Source of the DNA: Sternotherus odoratus
Lineage: Eukaryota; Chordata; Testudines; Kinosternidae
Length of the DNA: 64,000 nucleotides
Direction: 5' to 3'
Assembly: GCA_032164245.1 (NCBI GenBank)
Contig: JAVMKO010000007.1
Coordinates: forward strand, 1,426,001 to 1,490,000
Shown here: one piece after another, positions 23,080 through 36,039 of the stretch
How positions within the stretch are numbered: the stretch's first letter is position 1
How the letters are laid out: the number at the start of each line of letters is the position of its first letter
The notes under the pieces: generated by a model
The model's database searches: none
Seen by the model: only the letters and a program-made list of their open reading frames with translations
Told to the model about the DNA's origin: nothing
Position numbers and translations under genes: made by a program

Positions 23080-24600
23080 CGCCTCACAACTTAAATCTAG
23101 AGCATAAGACACCTTCTCCACTCCATTTCCCATATATGTGTCACCTTCCAAATATCAGCCAGAGCTGAGCTAAAAAAATGATATGCCCAATTTTGCCATT
23201 TAATATTAATTAATAGTTGTGAAAACTTGCAATTTTCTCATGTGTATTCACTATTTGAAATTATTCACCAAACAATTTCAGCAAAGAATTCTTCACCTGT
23301 AGCTCATTGGTAAAACAGTTCTTTGCAAGAATTCCATATTTGAAATTCAAAATTTGACACCCTTTAGTAACCGGATACATTCCATTCCTTGACTAGAGGG
23401 GTGTCACTATTTGAACCAAGTTTCTGATAGAAATGCTCACATTTGCAATATTCATACCTTGTTTTCTGTTAATAGCATGCAACGTTCTCTTAAGTTGTAT
23501 TGTTTTCACATGCATTCCTGGAGAAGAGACGTGAACCCACTTGAATTCGATCTTATACTTTTATATTACAACCCATCACCGTAGTGCAAAATTTCCAGAA
23601 AGAGCCCCAGAGAATGTAACTCATGTGCACAACACACATTCTCAGAAATCTGCCAAGGGCAGGCCTTGAATTAACCATACACATATGTTCCTCAGGTTCA
23701 ATATCCACAACATATTGAGTCACTCAGTTATTCTGTCAGTAAACCAGAATTCAAACAAATATTTGCAGATTTCCACCCCCACCATATTCTCAGCAGTAGT
23801 GCCAAAATTCATGTGCAATATTGTCATTTCACGTTAATTTTATTGTAGCAATGACCAGAAATCAAACATCTTATAGGACTTAGTTTTGCAATCTCTTCAT
23901 AAAAGATCAGTGGAAGCCTATGTTTAAAAATGTTATGATACAAAACATAAAAGACCAGATTTTCAGTTGCTTTTGATTGACATAGCTCCATGAAAAAAAA
24001 CAATAACCCTATTCCAAATTACATCAGATGGAAATCTGGCTTCAACTTATGGGTCTGATTTTCAGTTCTGTCCCACCAGTATTTTGTTGATATAATTCTA
24101 TGAAATTAATTAAATCAATGTAAAAGCGATGTAACTGAGTTAGACAGTGTGGGTCTATTTTACTGTCAGAATATGGTCAATACAATAAAGCTTTCAAGTT
24201 GAGCTGTGAGGAAACCAACATTTCCATTTCACTGGAAACTCCATGGTTTTGAAATCCACTTTCATTCTGAGTCAGAACAAAATGGAGAAATTCAGAATTT
24301 TCCACAAAATGAAAAATTCCAAAACATATTGGTTTGGGTGAATAGAAACATGTTGTTTAGATAAAATAAGAATTTTTGTTTAGAATAAAAGATGAAATTG
24401 AAAATCAAACAAAAGTTATTTTGAAATGAAAATATTGAAATGATTAATTTTGATTTTAACTAATAATTTAATTTTTTTTTAGTGAAGCTGGCACACCTCT
24501 GCAGAACTTTTCAATTTTGTTGAATCAACATTTTCAAACAGAAAATTGGTCCATTGGAAAATTTTCAACCAGTAGTACATTTAGATACAGTGCCAATACA
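23080..24600. other. Unassigned; A/T-rich repeat at the end
   Basis: No gene is visible. About 24180-24580 has the same AAATTTT/GAAAA texture as 3510-3910 and ends with 'ggaaaattttcaaccag'. Confidence 0.35.
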
Positions 24601-24616
24601 ATTAATACTGAAGGGG

Positions 24617-25243
24617 TGGGACCCACCATGCCAGCACCTCCTACTGGTCATCTTGCAGATCAACTCCACAGGTCAGTACGCTGACTCCTGGTGGTATCTC
24701 CCCTGCCATCACTTCTGTTTCTGGACTCATGTTTCTCCAAGGACCACGGTGTCCTCCTTGGGGCTTGCTCCCCGCTTCCAGGTGACAGGATCGCAGTCCA
24801 ACAATCAAGCCATTTCCTCAGTGGCGAGTGGGGGCAAGGATGGGGGTGAGAGTGGGACCCAGACCCACTGACTACTCCAGGTGCTGTCCCAGGGACCCTG
24901 TAGGTGGCAGCCACGTGCTGCATCCCTCCAACCTCTCAATCTATTTCCCAGGGCCACTTCCCCGCAGCCTCAGTACTTTCTTCTCCCTGTCCTCAGGGCC
25001 TCAGTTTGCCAGCCTCAGCCATCAGTCAGGAATTTGCTCTCACTCCCCTGATCCTGCCCAGCACTGCCCCGTCCAGGATGCTAGCATTCTTCCTCCTCCG
25101 GCTCCAGGGAGCAATTCAGCCTGCTCTGCACCGCAGCTCTTCTTATATGGCCTTGCCACTCTCCTCTTGACTGCTTGCTGCACAGCCTCCCTGGGGCTCC
25201 ATTAACTCCTTACAGGCCAGTGTGGGGCGGACGCTCCACCACA
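24617..25243 (-). mobile_element. Probable LTR of an LTR retrotransposon
   Basis: Read on the minus strand it starts TGTGGTGGAGCGTCCGCCCC, has a TATA-like 'catataagaag' about 90 bp in, and is GC-rich and free of coding sequence. The left boundary (plus 'tgggaccc') is tentative, and no matching flanking duplication was found. The 125-codon proline/serine-rich frame across it is not convincing as a gene. Confidence 0.4.
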
Positions 25244-25360
25244 CTCAGCAACATTAAAACAAAGTTTAGTTTGATGTATAAACGTATAAGATTTTCAGAT
25301 CAAATTTTCTCGCTTGTTACATACCATAGTGCAAAATCTTTATTTCCCTTAAAAAGCGAC

Positions 25361-25605
25361 AAAGAGTCTTGTAGCACCGTATAGCCTAACAGATGTTTCA
25401 GAGCATAAGCTTTCGTGGGCGAAGACCCACTTCGTCAGATGAACATCGTGGAAATCTCCAGAGGCAGCTATAAATACGCAGGCGAGAATCAGGCTAGAGG
25501 TAGCAAGGTAAATTCAATCAGGGGGGATGAGGCCCACTTCCAGCAGCTGGTCTGAAGGTGTGAACACCAAGAGAGGAGAAGAAGGAGAATTACAATCCCC
25601 CTTGT
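25361..25605 (-). mobile_element. Penelope-like element terminal fragment
   Basis: The stretch runs from acaaagagtcttgtagcacc through the inverted ribozyme-like motif to 'ggtgtgaacaccaagagagg', the reverse complement of the PLE 3' region. It keeps the best-preserved ribozyme core of the window. Confidence 0.8.
25392..25447 (-). ncRNA. Hammerhead-ribozyme-like motif in PLE terminal repeat
   Basis: On the minus strand: CTGACGA (consensus CUGANGA), then stem II GTGGG...CCCAC, then GAAA, then a two-base-pair stem III (GC-TTAT-GC) and TC, the expected UH cleavage position. Flanking sequence gives stem I: GATGTT upstream pairs with AACATC downstream, plus CA with TG across a one-base bulge. PLEs are known to carry hammerhead ribozymes with very short stem III. 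One extra A sits between CTGACGA and stem II, which may weaken activity. Other copies in the window mostly read CCGATGA or CCGACGA, that is with one core base changed. Confidence 0.6.
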
Positions 25606-25609
25606 AATT

Positions 25610-27370
25610 TTTGTTAAGTACAACGAGCATCATTACAAATTACTGCAATGTTTACTTCAGCCAAATTAATTATGTCTTGCCATTTGCTCTACCTCCCATA
25701 CGGCATACTGGGTAATGTTAATTACTTGCAAGTGTCAATTTTAGAGATTTTAATAGTAACCAAAATAAATTATCAGGATTTAACTACAATAGTACCTCCA
25801 ACCACCACCTCGCCCTCCGAAATAATAACCCCTTGTTTTCAAATGTTCACTTTAAAGTAATCTCTAAAAATCCTGGCATCATTTTTGCAGAACTTAAAAG
25901 CTTAAGGATCAGTTCCACTATGAAACAAATATTTGGATGGCTCCTTTAAACAAACTTTGGTGTATGTAGTGCATCACATGATGAGAGGCCGCTAATGAAG
26001 AACCACCCAAAGTACTGGTGTGCCATGTGGTCCAGTACTGTTGGACCAGCTGGTAAAGAGCTGTTTTCCATGGACTCTATCCTCTGTCGTAGCCCTTCAT
26101 CCCATCAATGAATTTACCTTCAAACCCCAAAGGGAAGGAGGTTGGTTGAACCTCAATTTACAGGTGAGGAACCAAAGCACAGCCAAAATAAGTGACTTGT
26201 TGAAAGGCAGACAGGAATCACGTAGCCGAACCAGGCAACCAACATCATTCTGCTGAACCTTAATCAGAAGGCCACCTGTCCTTGCAGTTACAAGCTGTTT
26301 GTTCTGATATGTTGGCACCAGCGAGAGAGAAGCACAAACACCAAAGGGAAAACATATCCTGAAGACATCAATAGCCAACAATGCTTGAGCTGCCGTGGTG
26401 GCATCTGCTATCAGAGCCATTAGTCTTTTGGGGGAAATCTAGAGTCTGATGTTGTGTGACACATCCAGTAAAATTATATGTTTTCCCTGAGCTCTTAGGG
26501 GCGTAAGCCAGATTTCTGGGATTTTGTTTTTTCATAAAATGAAGCTATTCATGGTTTGGGGTCATAGGCTCTGCTGTTAATCACAGGGGAATGAACTGGC
26601 AGAATCCCACCTGCCCCTCTGAAGTGGATTATGTAAAACCCTGGCCATCGTTCTGTCAAGAATAATAAATCTCGCCCGATAATACAGAGAACAAGCTAAT
26701 CCATTAACCGGCTTGAACCTCTTTAAAATTAGCTCCAGAAAAGTGTCTGTTGGCTTTTTTACACTGTGAGCAAGTTACGTGCCTGGATTATCCATCCTGC
26801 ACCATAAAAGGGAGACATGATGCAGGGAGACCGGGCTTTCTTTTCATTTCTGCAAGATGAGGGTGTCTGTTGCTCATTCAAAATGGCCTGTTGATCCCCT
26901 CAGAGCCCGTGCTAGTAGTGTGGCTAGAGAGGATGTGCAGCAGGCATTTTAGTAAGTAAAGGGCTCGATGGAGAAACATCCTTGCCTCCCGCACAGCCCA
27001 CCTTAGCACTGCAACTCAAGAGCAGCGAGCCAGTCGGTAAGAACTTCTCTTCCCAGCCCCAGGACAAAGCCCACTAAAGTAAATAAGAGACTTCCCACTG
27101 ACTCCAGTGGGTTTTGGATCAACCCCCAAACTCCAGGGACCGGATTCTTAGCAGGTGTTATTCAGCTCCACTGAATTTTGAGAATCTGGCCCTGTAGGTA
27201 GAATCCACTTTCTGTAGTACTTCAATTGTTCCAGGTGGCTTCCTATGGCTTTCTAAGTGCAAACTGGATTGGCCCAAGATCTTCTGCTGAAATTTTCAAA
27301 ACTGCCTAATGGATTTATTTGCCCAAATCCCATTCACCTTGATGTGTCCATATCTCCCAGGCAGCCTTGA
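25610..27370. other. Unassigned; MIR fragment near 26160
   Basis: About 26160-26250 ('caggtgaggaaccaaagcac...agtgacttgtt') is probably a minus-strand MIR remnant. Nothing else was recognised. Confidence 0.4.
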
Positions 27371-27371
27371 A

Positions 27372-27560
27372 AATGAAATGGTTACTTACTGTAACCATGG
27401 TTCTTTGAGATGTGAGGTAGTCGTGTATTCCATGGAGGTGTGTGTATTCCCAACACATCAGAGGTGGAGACTTCATCCTAGCAGTATGTAGAGGGGGTGT
27501 GCCCTGTGGCATCTCCCCAGGCTATATAAGGCCTTGAAGATTTCAGCTGTGCTGTGTCTG
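27372..27560 (+). repeat. Interspersed repeat with 'ggttacttactgtaacc' end
   Basis: It begins 'ggttacttactgtaaccatgg', continues 'ttctttgagatgtg' and ends with a TATA-like 'ctatataaggcc'. This wording recurs as a family in sauropsid genomes as far as I recall; the superfamily is unknown to me. Confidence 0.4.
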
Positions 27561-27718
27561 TTTGATAGGATAAAATATACCAGCTTGTAGTATGACCATT
27601 AATTTAATTAGTTGCTGTTTCTAAAGTGTTTTGAACATGAAATGCATTTGTGTTAGTGGATCTCTGTGCATCCCTATCTCTGCTAAGAGATTTCTAGCGC
27701 CCTTGTCTCCGGCGCATG

Positions 27719-27750
27719 CACACACACACATACACACACACACACACTCG
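27719..27750. repeat. (CA)n microsatellite
   Basis: Interrupted cacaca run. Confidence 0.9.
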
Positions 27751-28599
27751 CAAGTCAGTGTTTTGTATAAACCTGGAGTGTAAATGCTACACTGACATCT
27801 GTAAGACAACGTGCCAAATGTATATCATTTAAATATTTATTTCACGTGAAGTTAGAACATTTTGCACTTTCCTCCACAACTCTTTCAAAAGCAGCTCCTT
27901 TCTCGTCTCTGGAAGAGTGCCCATTGTTCAATTGATGCTAAAGATAGGTCTTCCCTGTTTTCTTTTAAGGCAGCAATTGGGAGGGAAAAAAAGTTAAGTT
28001 TTATTATGCTGGCTTGTCACAAGGATACAAAAGGAATGATGTGAAACAAAAATTGCTTTCTCTTCAAAGTGCCCTACCTTTCCGGCATACAGATTTCAAG
28101 CCATATTCTTCCTTCATTTATGCCTCATGTACTGGATTTCAGATATTGGTGTCACTTAAATGGAAGACATTATGCATCCGGCGGTCTCCGTTACTTAAGA
28201 AGCAGTCATCTGTTTTCTGTTACCCCCCAAATTTTCTATATTTCTCAACATCTGGGGATGAGGGTGGTTTATAGCATGTGCCTGTTCATCTAGCTTACCT
28301 ATCTGGCCCCTATTCCCATATTATCGGAGCACCTCACAGTCTTTAATGTATTTACCCTCACAACACCCTGAGAGACAGAGCCTGAGGTCCCTTTCAACCC
28401 TGATATTCTAGGATTCTCTGATACCTGCCTAGCTTTAATCTAACAAGCATGGCTAAAAGGAGCAGTGAAGACAAGGCAGTGCAGATCATGGTAGGGGTTG
28501 AGAGCACTAGTACTCATGTGCAGTTGCATCTTCACTGCTATTTTTTTAGCCGTGTTAGCTAAATTCAAGCTAACATGGGTTTACCTACCCGAGCTGCAA

Positions 28600-28725
28600 T
28601 CACAAATCTGGCTGCAATGCAGATGTCTAAGAGACATGCCCAAAATCTCACAGGAAATCAGTGAGAGCACGGACTTGAACATAGGTCTTCAAGTACTAGG
28701 TTATTGCCCTTAACCATTAGACCAT
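28600..28725 (-). repeat. MIR-type SINE fragment
   Basis: 'gacatgcccaaaatctcacagg' followed by 'gacttgaacataggtct' and 'aaccattagaccatcc' is the reverse-complement MIR signature. Confidence 0.6.
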
Positions 28726-28838
28726 CCTCCAGGGAGACTCATCAGAGGTGTGTGTGTGTGCCCTGAAAAGGAGAATAAAGGGATAAAGCTAACCAAACGC
28801 CTTTTCTATGCGAGTACACAAAATAAACCTGAAGATAC

Positions 28839-29281
28839 TGTAGGAGATCCGCTCTTCCCCCACGTCACAACAGGCAGGAGACTCTTTTGTGGCTTCCAAC
28901 AGAGCTCTTTATTTACAGTGCAAACCCCACCACCGCTACACAACTCTACACAGTTCAGCTGAGCCCCAGCCCTCAACCTGGCTGGTCTCTCGAAGCAGTC
29001 AGCTCTTAGAGGCTCCTAGCCTCAGCTCTACTTCCCTCCTCTATGTCTCTGTACCTCACTCTGTCTCCTTCTCTTTCTCTCACTCCACCACACCATCGAC
29101 CTGGGCTTCCTTCCTGGCAGGCTTTTAGCCTCTAAGGCGGCTGCCAGGTACGTCCCATTAAGCCCTCTGCAGTTCAGGGCTACAGCCAGGTGGCTAATTA
29201 GTCTTCCCCATCAGGGAAGGCTTCTAGGGGTTTTTGTCCCTTAAAGGGACAGTAGGGCTGGCACAAGTCCACCCTGCCACA
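28839..29281 (-). mobile_element. Solo LTR with 4-bp target duplication
   Basis: On the minus strand the 443-bp unit starts TGTGGCAGGGTGGACTTG and ends GGATCTCCTACA, with an AATAAA polyadenylation signal at about 28908-28913 ahead of the R/U5-like end. It is flanked by ATAC on both sides (28835-28838 and 29282-29285). No internal retroviral genes lie beside it, so it is a product of LTR-LTR recombination. The superfamily (gypsy-like or retroviral) cannot be decided from the LTR alone. Confidence 0.8.
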
Positions 29282-29285
29282 ATAC

Positions 29286-31570
29286 ATAGACATCTGTGAC
29301 CAATGGGAACCCTAGGAACCAATTAGACATCCACCCTGCATTGATATTTGGTAAATTGAAATCCCAGCAAAAAACATGGCCTCTTCTACCACGCTAGAGT
29401 CAGTGTGGGCTAAGATCCAATATGGCAACAAGTCTCAATAAACTGATGGCAAGTTGAGGACAAAAGGTCAGATCCAAAGTCCGTTGAAGTCAGTGGAAAG
29501 ACTCCCATTCACTTCAATAGGCATTGCCTCAGTTCATCCCTACTCAGCAAAGCGCTTAACTATGTGCTTAACAGTGAGCACAAGATCTGAGTGGGTTCCA
29601 CTGACAGTCATGTGTAAAGTGAGGCAGGTACTTAAATGTGTAGTTGGACTGAGGTAGAAAATGATGGATTTTTGTTTTAAATGGGAAATGTGTCAAAGAT
29701 GAAGCATTTTTAATACAGGATCTGATGCAGTTCCTTTTCAGGGGGAGTGTGTCTGAATTGAGGGGTAATGATAAGTAGAAATTTCTAATTAGAAGGAGGG
29801 CAAAAATAAGGCTTGGACCTTGCAAAAAATGTAAACACATGCTTAATTTTATGCACATGAATAAAGCTAACAACATACATAAGTGTTTGGAGGATCAGGG
29901 CCTAAGTCCATATGAAATACATTCAGATTAACAAAGCAGAGACCTCCCACAGCTGTTTAGATCCGAAAGAAAAGAAAAAAACCACATTTTTTCTATTGTC
30001 ATCCTTATCACGCAGAACTTTTACCAGAGATTGTGGCTGAGTCTGAATCCTGGAAGAGGAGTGGATAGAAAGGAGAGGGTTTACATTGCCTCAGCTGTTT
30101 TCTGAAGCTTTCATTTACATTACATTGGGGCCTAAAAGTGCAGTCAAGATTGGGACCCCATTGTATTAGGTGCTGCAGGTCAGGTCCAGAACCCAGGTCT
30201 CCTAGCCCAGGGATCTAGCCACTAGGTCCCATGGCCTCTTCCTTAGTCCCTTCTGATTTGTTTTCTAATGATGCATCTCAGGGCTCAACTAGCTACTGCC
30301 AGGCATGCTATGTTATCACTCTCCCTACGTGTTTGCCATCGTTCGAGGTACAGTCCCAATCCACGGGGGAAAGAAACGCCATACTCCAGGAGAATCCCAG
30401 AGCTGAAAACGAATTGCTTTCCTGAACCTCTGAGGAATACCACCAGGAAATTGCTAACACTGTAAATTGTCTCAAATACGCACTTACTAGAGTCTTTAAA
30501 GAGCAATTACTGTATGTTAAATGAACACCAATCAACTGTAAAAAGAGCAGTTATGCAGGTTTAATAGGTATATAAAGGAGAAAATATCACCACCCTGCAA
30601 TTAATTCTAAATCACATAAAAAGTGTAAGTTGTACACTTATTGCTTATTAATCCATAAACGCATGTATGGCACTTTAAAACATTTAATTAACATTTAAAT
30701 AGCAGGCGGAAAGTTAAACATCAAATTATTGCCAAAATACTTGTTGATCTCTTTAATCAGCATGGTAACAGCCCTGTAGCATGAGGTGCAAAGGTCCTCA
30801 TAGCAAACAGGTGGTCTATATTACCATTTAATGGGAGTCATGTCCCAGACACCCTTCATCAGAGGTTACAATAATATATTGTTCAGTGTAGTTACACTAT
30901 CTATCAAGCAGCACTGCAGTCACAACAATGGAAATGTGCCAGCTAGGCGTCGGAGGGGGCGGGCAGGGCTTAATGTGGGCCCGAAGGGACAAAAACACAC
31001 ATGGGCTAGATCCTTAGCCAATTGGTGCAGCTCCCTTGAAGTCAATGCTGTTTTGCACTGAGGATCTGGACCATGAAGATTTGGCAAAAGGAAGGGCCAA
31101 TGTAGAGAAGTTAGTCCACTTTCTAGAGGCTGGGACTGGCCGAGAGGGGATGGAGCGCTCGGAATTACCGTGCTCAGATCACTCACTCTGAAGCATCTGG
31201 CACCGGCCACCATTGGAAGGCTGAATACTGAGCTAGCTAGACCATTGATCTGACCTAGTATGGACATTCTTATGTTCTTAATATGGTATTACCAGACAGG
31301 ATAGAAAATGCACCCAGAGGTAGGACAGGGCATTGGATAGCTTCAATTCAATGGCAAGCTGACCAGTGAAGATAGTGTACAAAGAAAAGTCTTGGCATCA
31401 TTGACCCTATCAAGCAAATATTTTGTTTCCTTACCAAGCGCTTAGAGAGAAATGAGACACAAGACTTAAAGAAAAACATTCAGATCAGAAAGCAATGTTT
31501 TTATCCCCAAGCCTGCACAGGTTTTGCAACTATCTGGGATAATACAGATATTTCTGTTCTGATAAAGAAA
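29286..31570. other. Unassigned; CR1 tail near 31200-31275
   Basis: 'agaccattgatctgacctag...tatggacattcttatgttct' at about 31228-31278 is a CR1 3' end. About 30130-30230 resembles an old SINE. No gene was recognised. Confidence 0.45.
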
Positions 31571-31574
31571 GTCT

Positions 31575-31865
31575 AGTTGTTAAGACACTCATCTGGGAGT
31601 CAGCATATCTAGGTTTATTTCCCAGCTCTGCAACTGACTTCTTATATGACCTGGGTAAAATTTCTCCTTTTCCTCAGTTCCCCATCTATGCAATGAGGAT
31701 AAGAAATCTTCCTCTTCTACACTTGGGCGTGTCTATTTACAGTCTGTGCGGCTGTTAGATTGTAAGATCTTTGGGGTGGGATTTTCTATTTCTATGTACA
31801 TAAGTACAGAACTTAGCACAATGAGAACCCAATCTCTAGGTGCTACTGTAGTACAAATAAAATAT
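31575..31865 (+). repeat. MIR/CORE-SINE, nearly full length
   Basis: The stretch shows 'ctcatctgggagtcagcatatctagg', 'tcccagctctgcaactgact', 'gacctgggtaaaatttctcc', 'cctcagttccccatctatgcaatgagg' and an ending 'agcacaatgagaacccaatct...taataaa-like', the standard order of a MIR-type SINE. It is old and diverged. Confidence 0.7.
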
Positions 31866-32227
31866 TAACCATTTTCTCACCCTTGGACCTGATTTATAAG
31901 CTTTTCGTGATCAAAATGTGATGAAGAGGATAAAACAATCACATACTTACTAGCTTTTGCTGAAATCGTAGCTAAAGAAGCCCTGTTATGGGTCCAAAAA
32001 GGGGTGGCTATTAAAAGGGGAGGATTGACAACAACACATGGAGTTACTGGGGTCTTTCATTTACACTAAGGCCCTTTTACATCACTCTGGCAGTTCAGAG
32101 ACACGTTGGGGTGGGGCTGGGTAATATTTATAACCACTCTGAAGCCCCTTTACCCTGCCAGAGTGGTGTAAATAAGAATCAAATGCTAAGAATTTTTACT
32201 CCGAATTCTATAAATCTTTCTCTACAA

Positions 32228-33037
32228 CAGGAGTGGGCAAACTATGGCCCGTGGGCCCTTCCTGCCCGGCCCCTGAGCTCGCCGGGGAGGCTCCCCCTGG
32301 CCTCTCCTCCACAGCCACGCCACCACACAGGCAGCGCTCTGGGAGCTGGGGCCTCACGGCAGTGTGTCTGGATCCGGCCGCTGCTGTGAGCAGCATGGTA
32401 AGGGGGCTGGGGCTGGGGGGGTTGGAAAAGGGGCAGGGAGTCCCGGGGGGAAGTCAGGGGTAGGGTGACCAGATGTCCTGATTTTATAGGGACAGTACCA
32501 ATTTTGGGGGATTATTTTTCTTCTATAGGCTCCTATTACTCCTCAACCCCTGCCCCAATTTTTCATATTTACTGTCTGGTCACCCTAGTTAGGGGACAGG
32601 GATCAGGGGGCAGTTGGAGGGGGCGGAGGTTCTGGGGGGGTGGATGGGGCCTGGGAGTCCTGGGGCTCTGCCAGAGAGCGGGGGGTGTGGATAGGAGTCA
32701 GGGCAGTCAGGGGACAGGGAGGGGTGGGAAAGGGGGTGGGGGATCTCTGGAGAGGGTGGTCAGGGAACAAGGAACCGGGGGGCTTAGATAGGGGGTGGTT
32801 CCCGGGGTGGTGGTTAGGGGCGGGGGGTCTCTGGAGGGAATAGTCAGGGGACAAAGAGCAGGAGGAGTGGGATGGGTCAGAGGTTCTGAGGGGGGCAGTC
32901 AGGGGGCAGGAAGTGAGTGAGGGTCAGATAGGGGGCAGGGCCAGGCTGTTTGGGGAGGCACAGCCTTCCCTACCCAGCCCTCCGTGCACTTTTGAACCCC
33001 AATGTGGCTCTCGGGCCAAAAGTTTGCCCACCCCCTG
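32228..33037. mobile_element. hAT-type non-autonomous element, complete
   Basis: An 810-bp element begins caggagtgggcaaactatgg and ends aaaagtttgcccaccccctg. It is flanked by perfect 8-bp duplications ctctacaa (32220-32227, 33038-33045). The interior is G-rich on the plus strand without coding sequence. It hosts a nested MITE at 32461-32587. It belongs to the same family as the truncated end at 13238. Confidence 0.9.
32461..32587. mobile_element. hAT-type MITE nested in hAT element
   Basis: The 127-bp element has ends tagggtgaccagatgtcc and actgtctggtcacccta. It is flanked by gtcagggg / gttagggg (32453-32460, 32588-32595), an 8-bp duplication with one change. Confidence 0.85.
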
Positions 33038-33045
33038 CTCTACAA

Positions 33046-33689
33046 GCTCTTCAGGAAAACAAAGAACATGAATATGACAGATTTCAGTAAGATTTCCAAA
33101 GGCTTGGGGGAAGTTAGTCTATAGTGCCATTTCTTCTGGCATAGCTGTTTTCGTTAAAAAACAGAGTCTGTCCTTGGATGCAGACTGTGCTAGCTAAAAC
33201 TATGCTGGAAAACTCTTACTCAGCATCACTGAAGCAAGCAAGATTCTTCACCATTTGTCGACAGTTAAAGATGCCTGGAAAACTTTCTAAGGATGAAAGC
33301 AGTTCAACCACGGAACAGCTGCACTGAGAGGTCAGTGTGAGACTCCATCCATTTCAACGTTCAATTTAGAGATGGATTTGAGCCACGGTTTTGTTCAAGA
33401 TTAAAACTTTTCCAAAATTCAGCCCTGAGCTTTTGGTTTAACCTGCAACAGGTCAGCTGGTCCATGTTGAGATCCAGACTTCTTCCAAGTGTTCAGAGCG
33501 TATGGATCTGGAGTGTTTGGTTCAGACTGATTTCCATTTCAAAGACGTCAGGGCACTCCGACTGGAATACCACAGGGGATCAGTGAAATGGGTTGGACAG
33601 GATGTCTCTTCTGCTAAGATGTCCTAGTGTTCTGAACAGGATACGAGGGATGGAGAACAGATGGTTTTTAAGTAGCCATTGAGGAGAGA
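33046..33689. other. Unassigned intergenic sequence
   Basis: Nothing was recognised on either strand. Confidence 0.4.
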
Positions 33690-33890
33690 CAGTCTGATCT
33701 AGTCCAGAGGGCACTGAACTGAACGTGGAGTCAAGAGACCTGTGTTCTGCTATTGATCCACAGGACCTTGGGTAAGTTCATCACCACGTGCCCCATTTTT
33801 CCCATCTGAAAAAGGCAGGCAATAATGCTGACCTCGCTTTGTAAAGTGCTTTGAGGTCGGCAGATTAAAACCATTGTATCAGAGCTAAAA
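33690..33890 (+). repeat. MIR-type SINE
   Basis: 'gagtcaagagacctgtgttctgc', 'ccttgggtaagttcatcacc', 'ccccatttttcccatctg' and 'taaagtgctttgaggtc' appear in MIR order. Confidence 0.7.
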
Positions 33891-35925
33891 TTCACTCGTC
33901 TTTACAGTAAATCGTAGTGACCTACAATAATATTTAAAAAATGAACATGGACCATGACCCAGTGTGTTTGGTTGTTTTAGAAGAAAACACCCCCACAAAC
34001 ATATGTTCAATAGCAGTGACCTCAGACATCTGGAAAATGTAAACATCCTGGCTGGATCCCAATACGTTAGTTATCATGCTAACAAGACAAACCACCTGCA
34101 TATGCACAAGACCGTAGCATGAAATGCATTTCCTTGTTATTTGCAGAGAGCACAGCAAATTCAATCTGTAAACTGGAGCAAAGTGAGAAATCACCTGGAG
34201 GATGACTCACTTGTATGGCATCCCTGCTATTTCATTTACCATCTTGCTAATGTCCTGATTGGAACTGAACTCTTAACATTTACTATGATCATTTGAACTG
34301 GAGAAACATGGAGGTTCATGTTGCCTGGCACCCTTTGCATGAGAATCACAATCCCCATCTCGTTTCCAAACAAATTAACTACCTGGTCACAGAGCGTTTG
34401 ACATTGCTGATTGATGCCAGACATAAGCCCGTGTTACCCCCTCCAATTCTAAGTGTTTACCTCCCCAGAGCCACACGGATGAGTGAGTAATTTTTTTACC
34501 CAAAGGGACACGTTCAAGTGCCAAGCTGATGATCATAATGGTCCCTTCTGACCTTAAAGTCTATGAGTCTAGGATACTGGCTGAGCACCAATGATCTCCA
34601 GGGCAGGAAGCAGCTGGACTCCTGCTCTCTGGACTGCGAGACAGGGCGGGAGTCATTGTGTGGAATTAGCCTGGCGTCTCTGGGAGCAAGAGGAAGATCT
34701 AGAAGATTCTATAGTTCCAATCAGGCTGCTAAACACTGACTTAACTCTGTGCCCCCAAGTAGTCCCACTGATTTCAGTAGATTGGCCTATGTCTCCTGTA
34801 CTACTCCTCTCTTCTGTGTGAAGACAGGGGTGATTTTCTAGCCCTTACTATGGATGCCAGCCTGCACAGGCCCATACTTACCCCGGCCCCAAACACCCAC
34901 TGCTTTCCTGTGAGCATCCATCGTTATTTTGTATTGCAGGAGCACCAAGGGATGCAGGACTTGAGCATGAGCACAGAGTAATAGTCCAAAGTGCCAAGGC
35001 AGGCAAAGGGTGGGAGAGGAAAGTGATGCTCTCATTTCACATATGGGGACCTGAGTTATGGAGGCCTAGATCCTCAAGATATTTCAGCACCTAACCCCCA
35101 TTCATTTTGATTAAGTGACTAAAGACATTTGAGGGTCTGGGGCACAGAGACTAAGGGCCAGATATTTAAAGGCATTTAGCCACCTAAGGATACAGATAGG
35201 TACTTATTAGGATTATCAAAAGCACCCTGGTGCCTAAATCCCATTGAAATCAGTCAGACGCAGGTCTCCAGGCACTTTGGAAAAATCCTGGTAAGTGCCA
35301 ATCTGCACATCTAGGTGCCTAAATCCCTTTGAAAATCTGGCCCTAAGCAACAGGCCAAAGTCACACCCAGTGCCTTGCAGAGCCAGAAAGCCCCTCTCCC
35401 TCTTCCCTGCCCCACAATAGCTGCTGAGTTAGTGGGTAGGATTTAATTTCTACCCAGTTATTTTTAAACGATGACCCTCACATTTTTACTCTCCTCTCGG
35501 TGCCATTGATGTGATGGGATTTGCATAATCTGACTTGAAAATGGACAGGCTACTCTCCAAATGATCAGCTGCACCTATCAATGGGAATTTGGGAAGTGTG
35601 CTAGTGCAGAGCAGCTAGTTCTGTATTTCCCCTTTCTGGGAGCCCTCCAGTACTTGCTGTCCTGCAGACTCTCTGCACAGCTCAGGGATGACATCAACTT
35701 TATATAAATTAGGTGGGAGCACAGTGTTTTCCTGTCCATTTTCCAGTTCAATGACACAGAAATAAATCTGAGTTGTAGCACCAATTCCTCCAGAAAGAAG
35801 TCCTAACCACTAAGCACATGTTAAATGGCTTAAGTAACAATGGAAATGTAATCCACTGATAAGAATGTAATTATACTTTTGTCGCTGATATCCCCTAAAT
35901 TAATCATATAGGATCTGATATGCAC
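33891..35925. other. Unassigned; CR1/SINE tail near 34530
   Basis: 'gatgatcataatggtcccttctgaccttaaagtctatgag' at about 34527-34567 is the shared CR1/turtle-SINE tail without its body. The rest shows no gene; about 35150-35350 may be an old repeat. Confidence 0.45.
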
Positions 35926-35926
35926 A

Positions 35927-36020
35927 TAGATTCATAGACTTTAAGGTCAGAAGGGACCATTATCATCTAGTGACCTGCACAACGCAGGCCACAGAATCTC
36001 ACCCATCCACCCACTCCTGC
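35927..36020 (-). repeat. CR1/SINE tail fragment
   Basis: 'attcatagactttaaggtcagaagggaccattatcatctag' is the reverse complement of the tail at 34527 and is followed by 'gcaggccacagaatctcacc', the next segment of the same family. Confidence 0.6.
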
Positions 36021-36039
36021 AATAAATTTTTTTGCTGAA

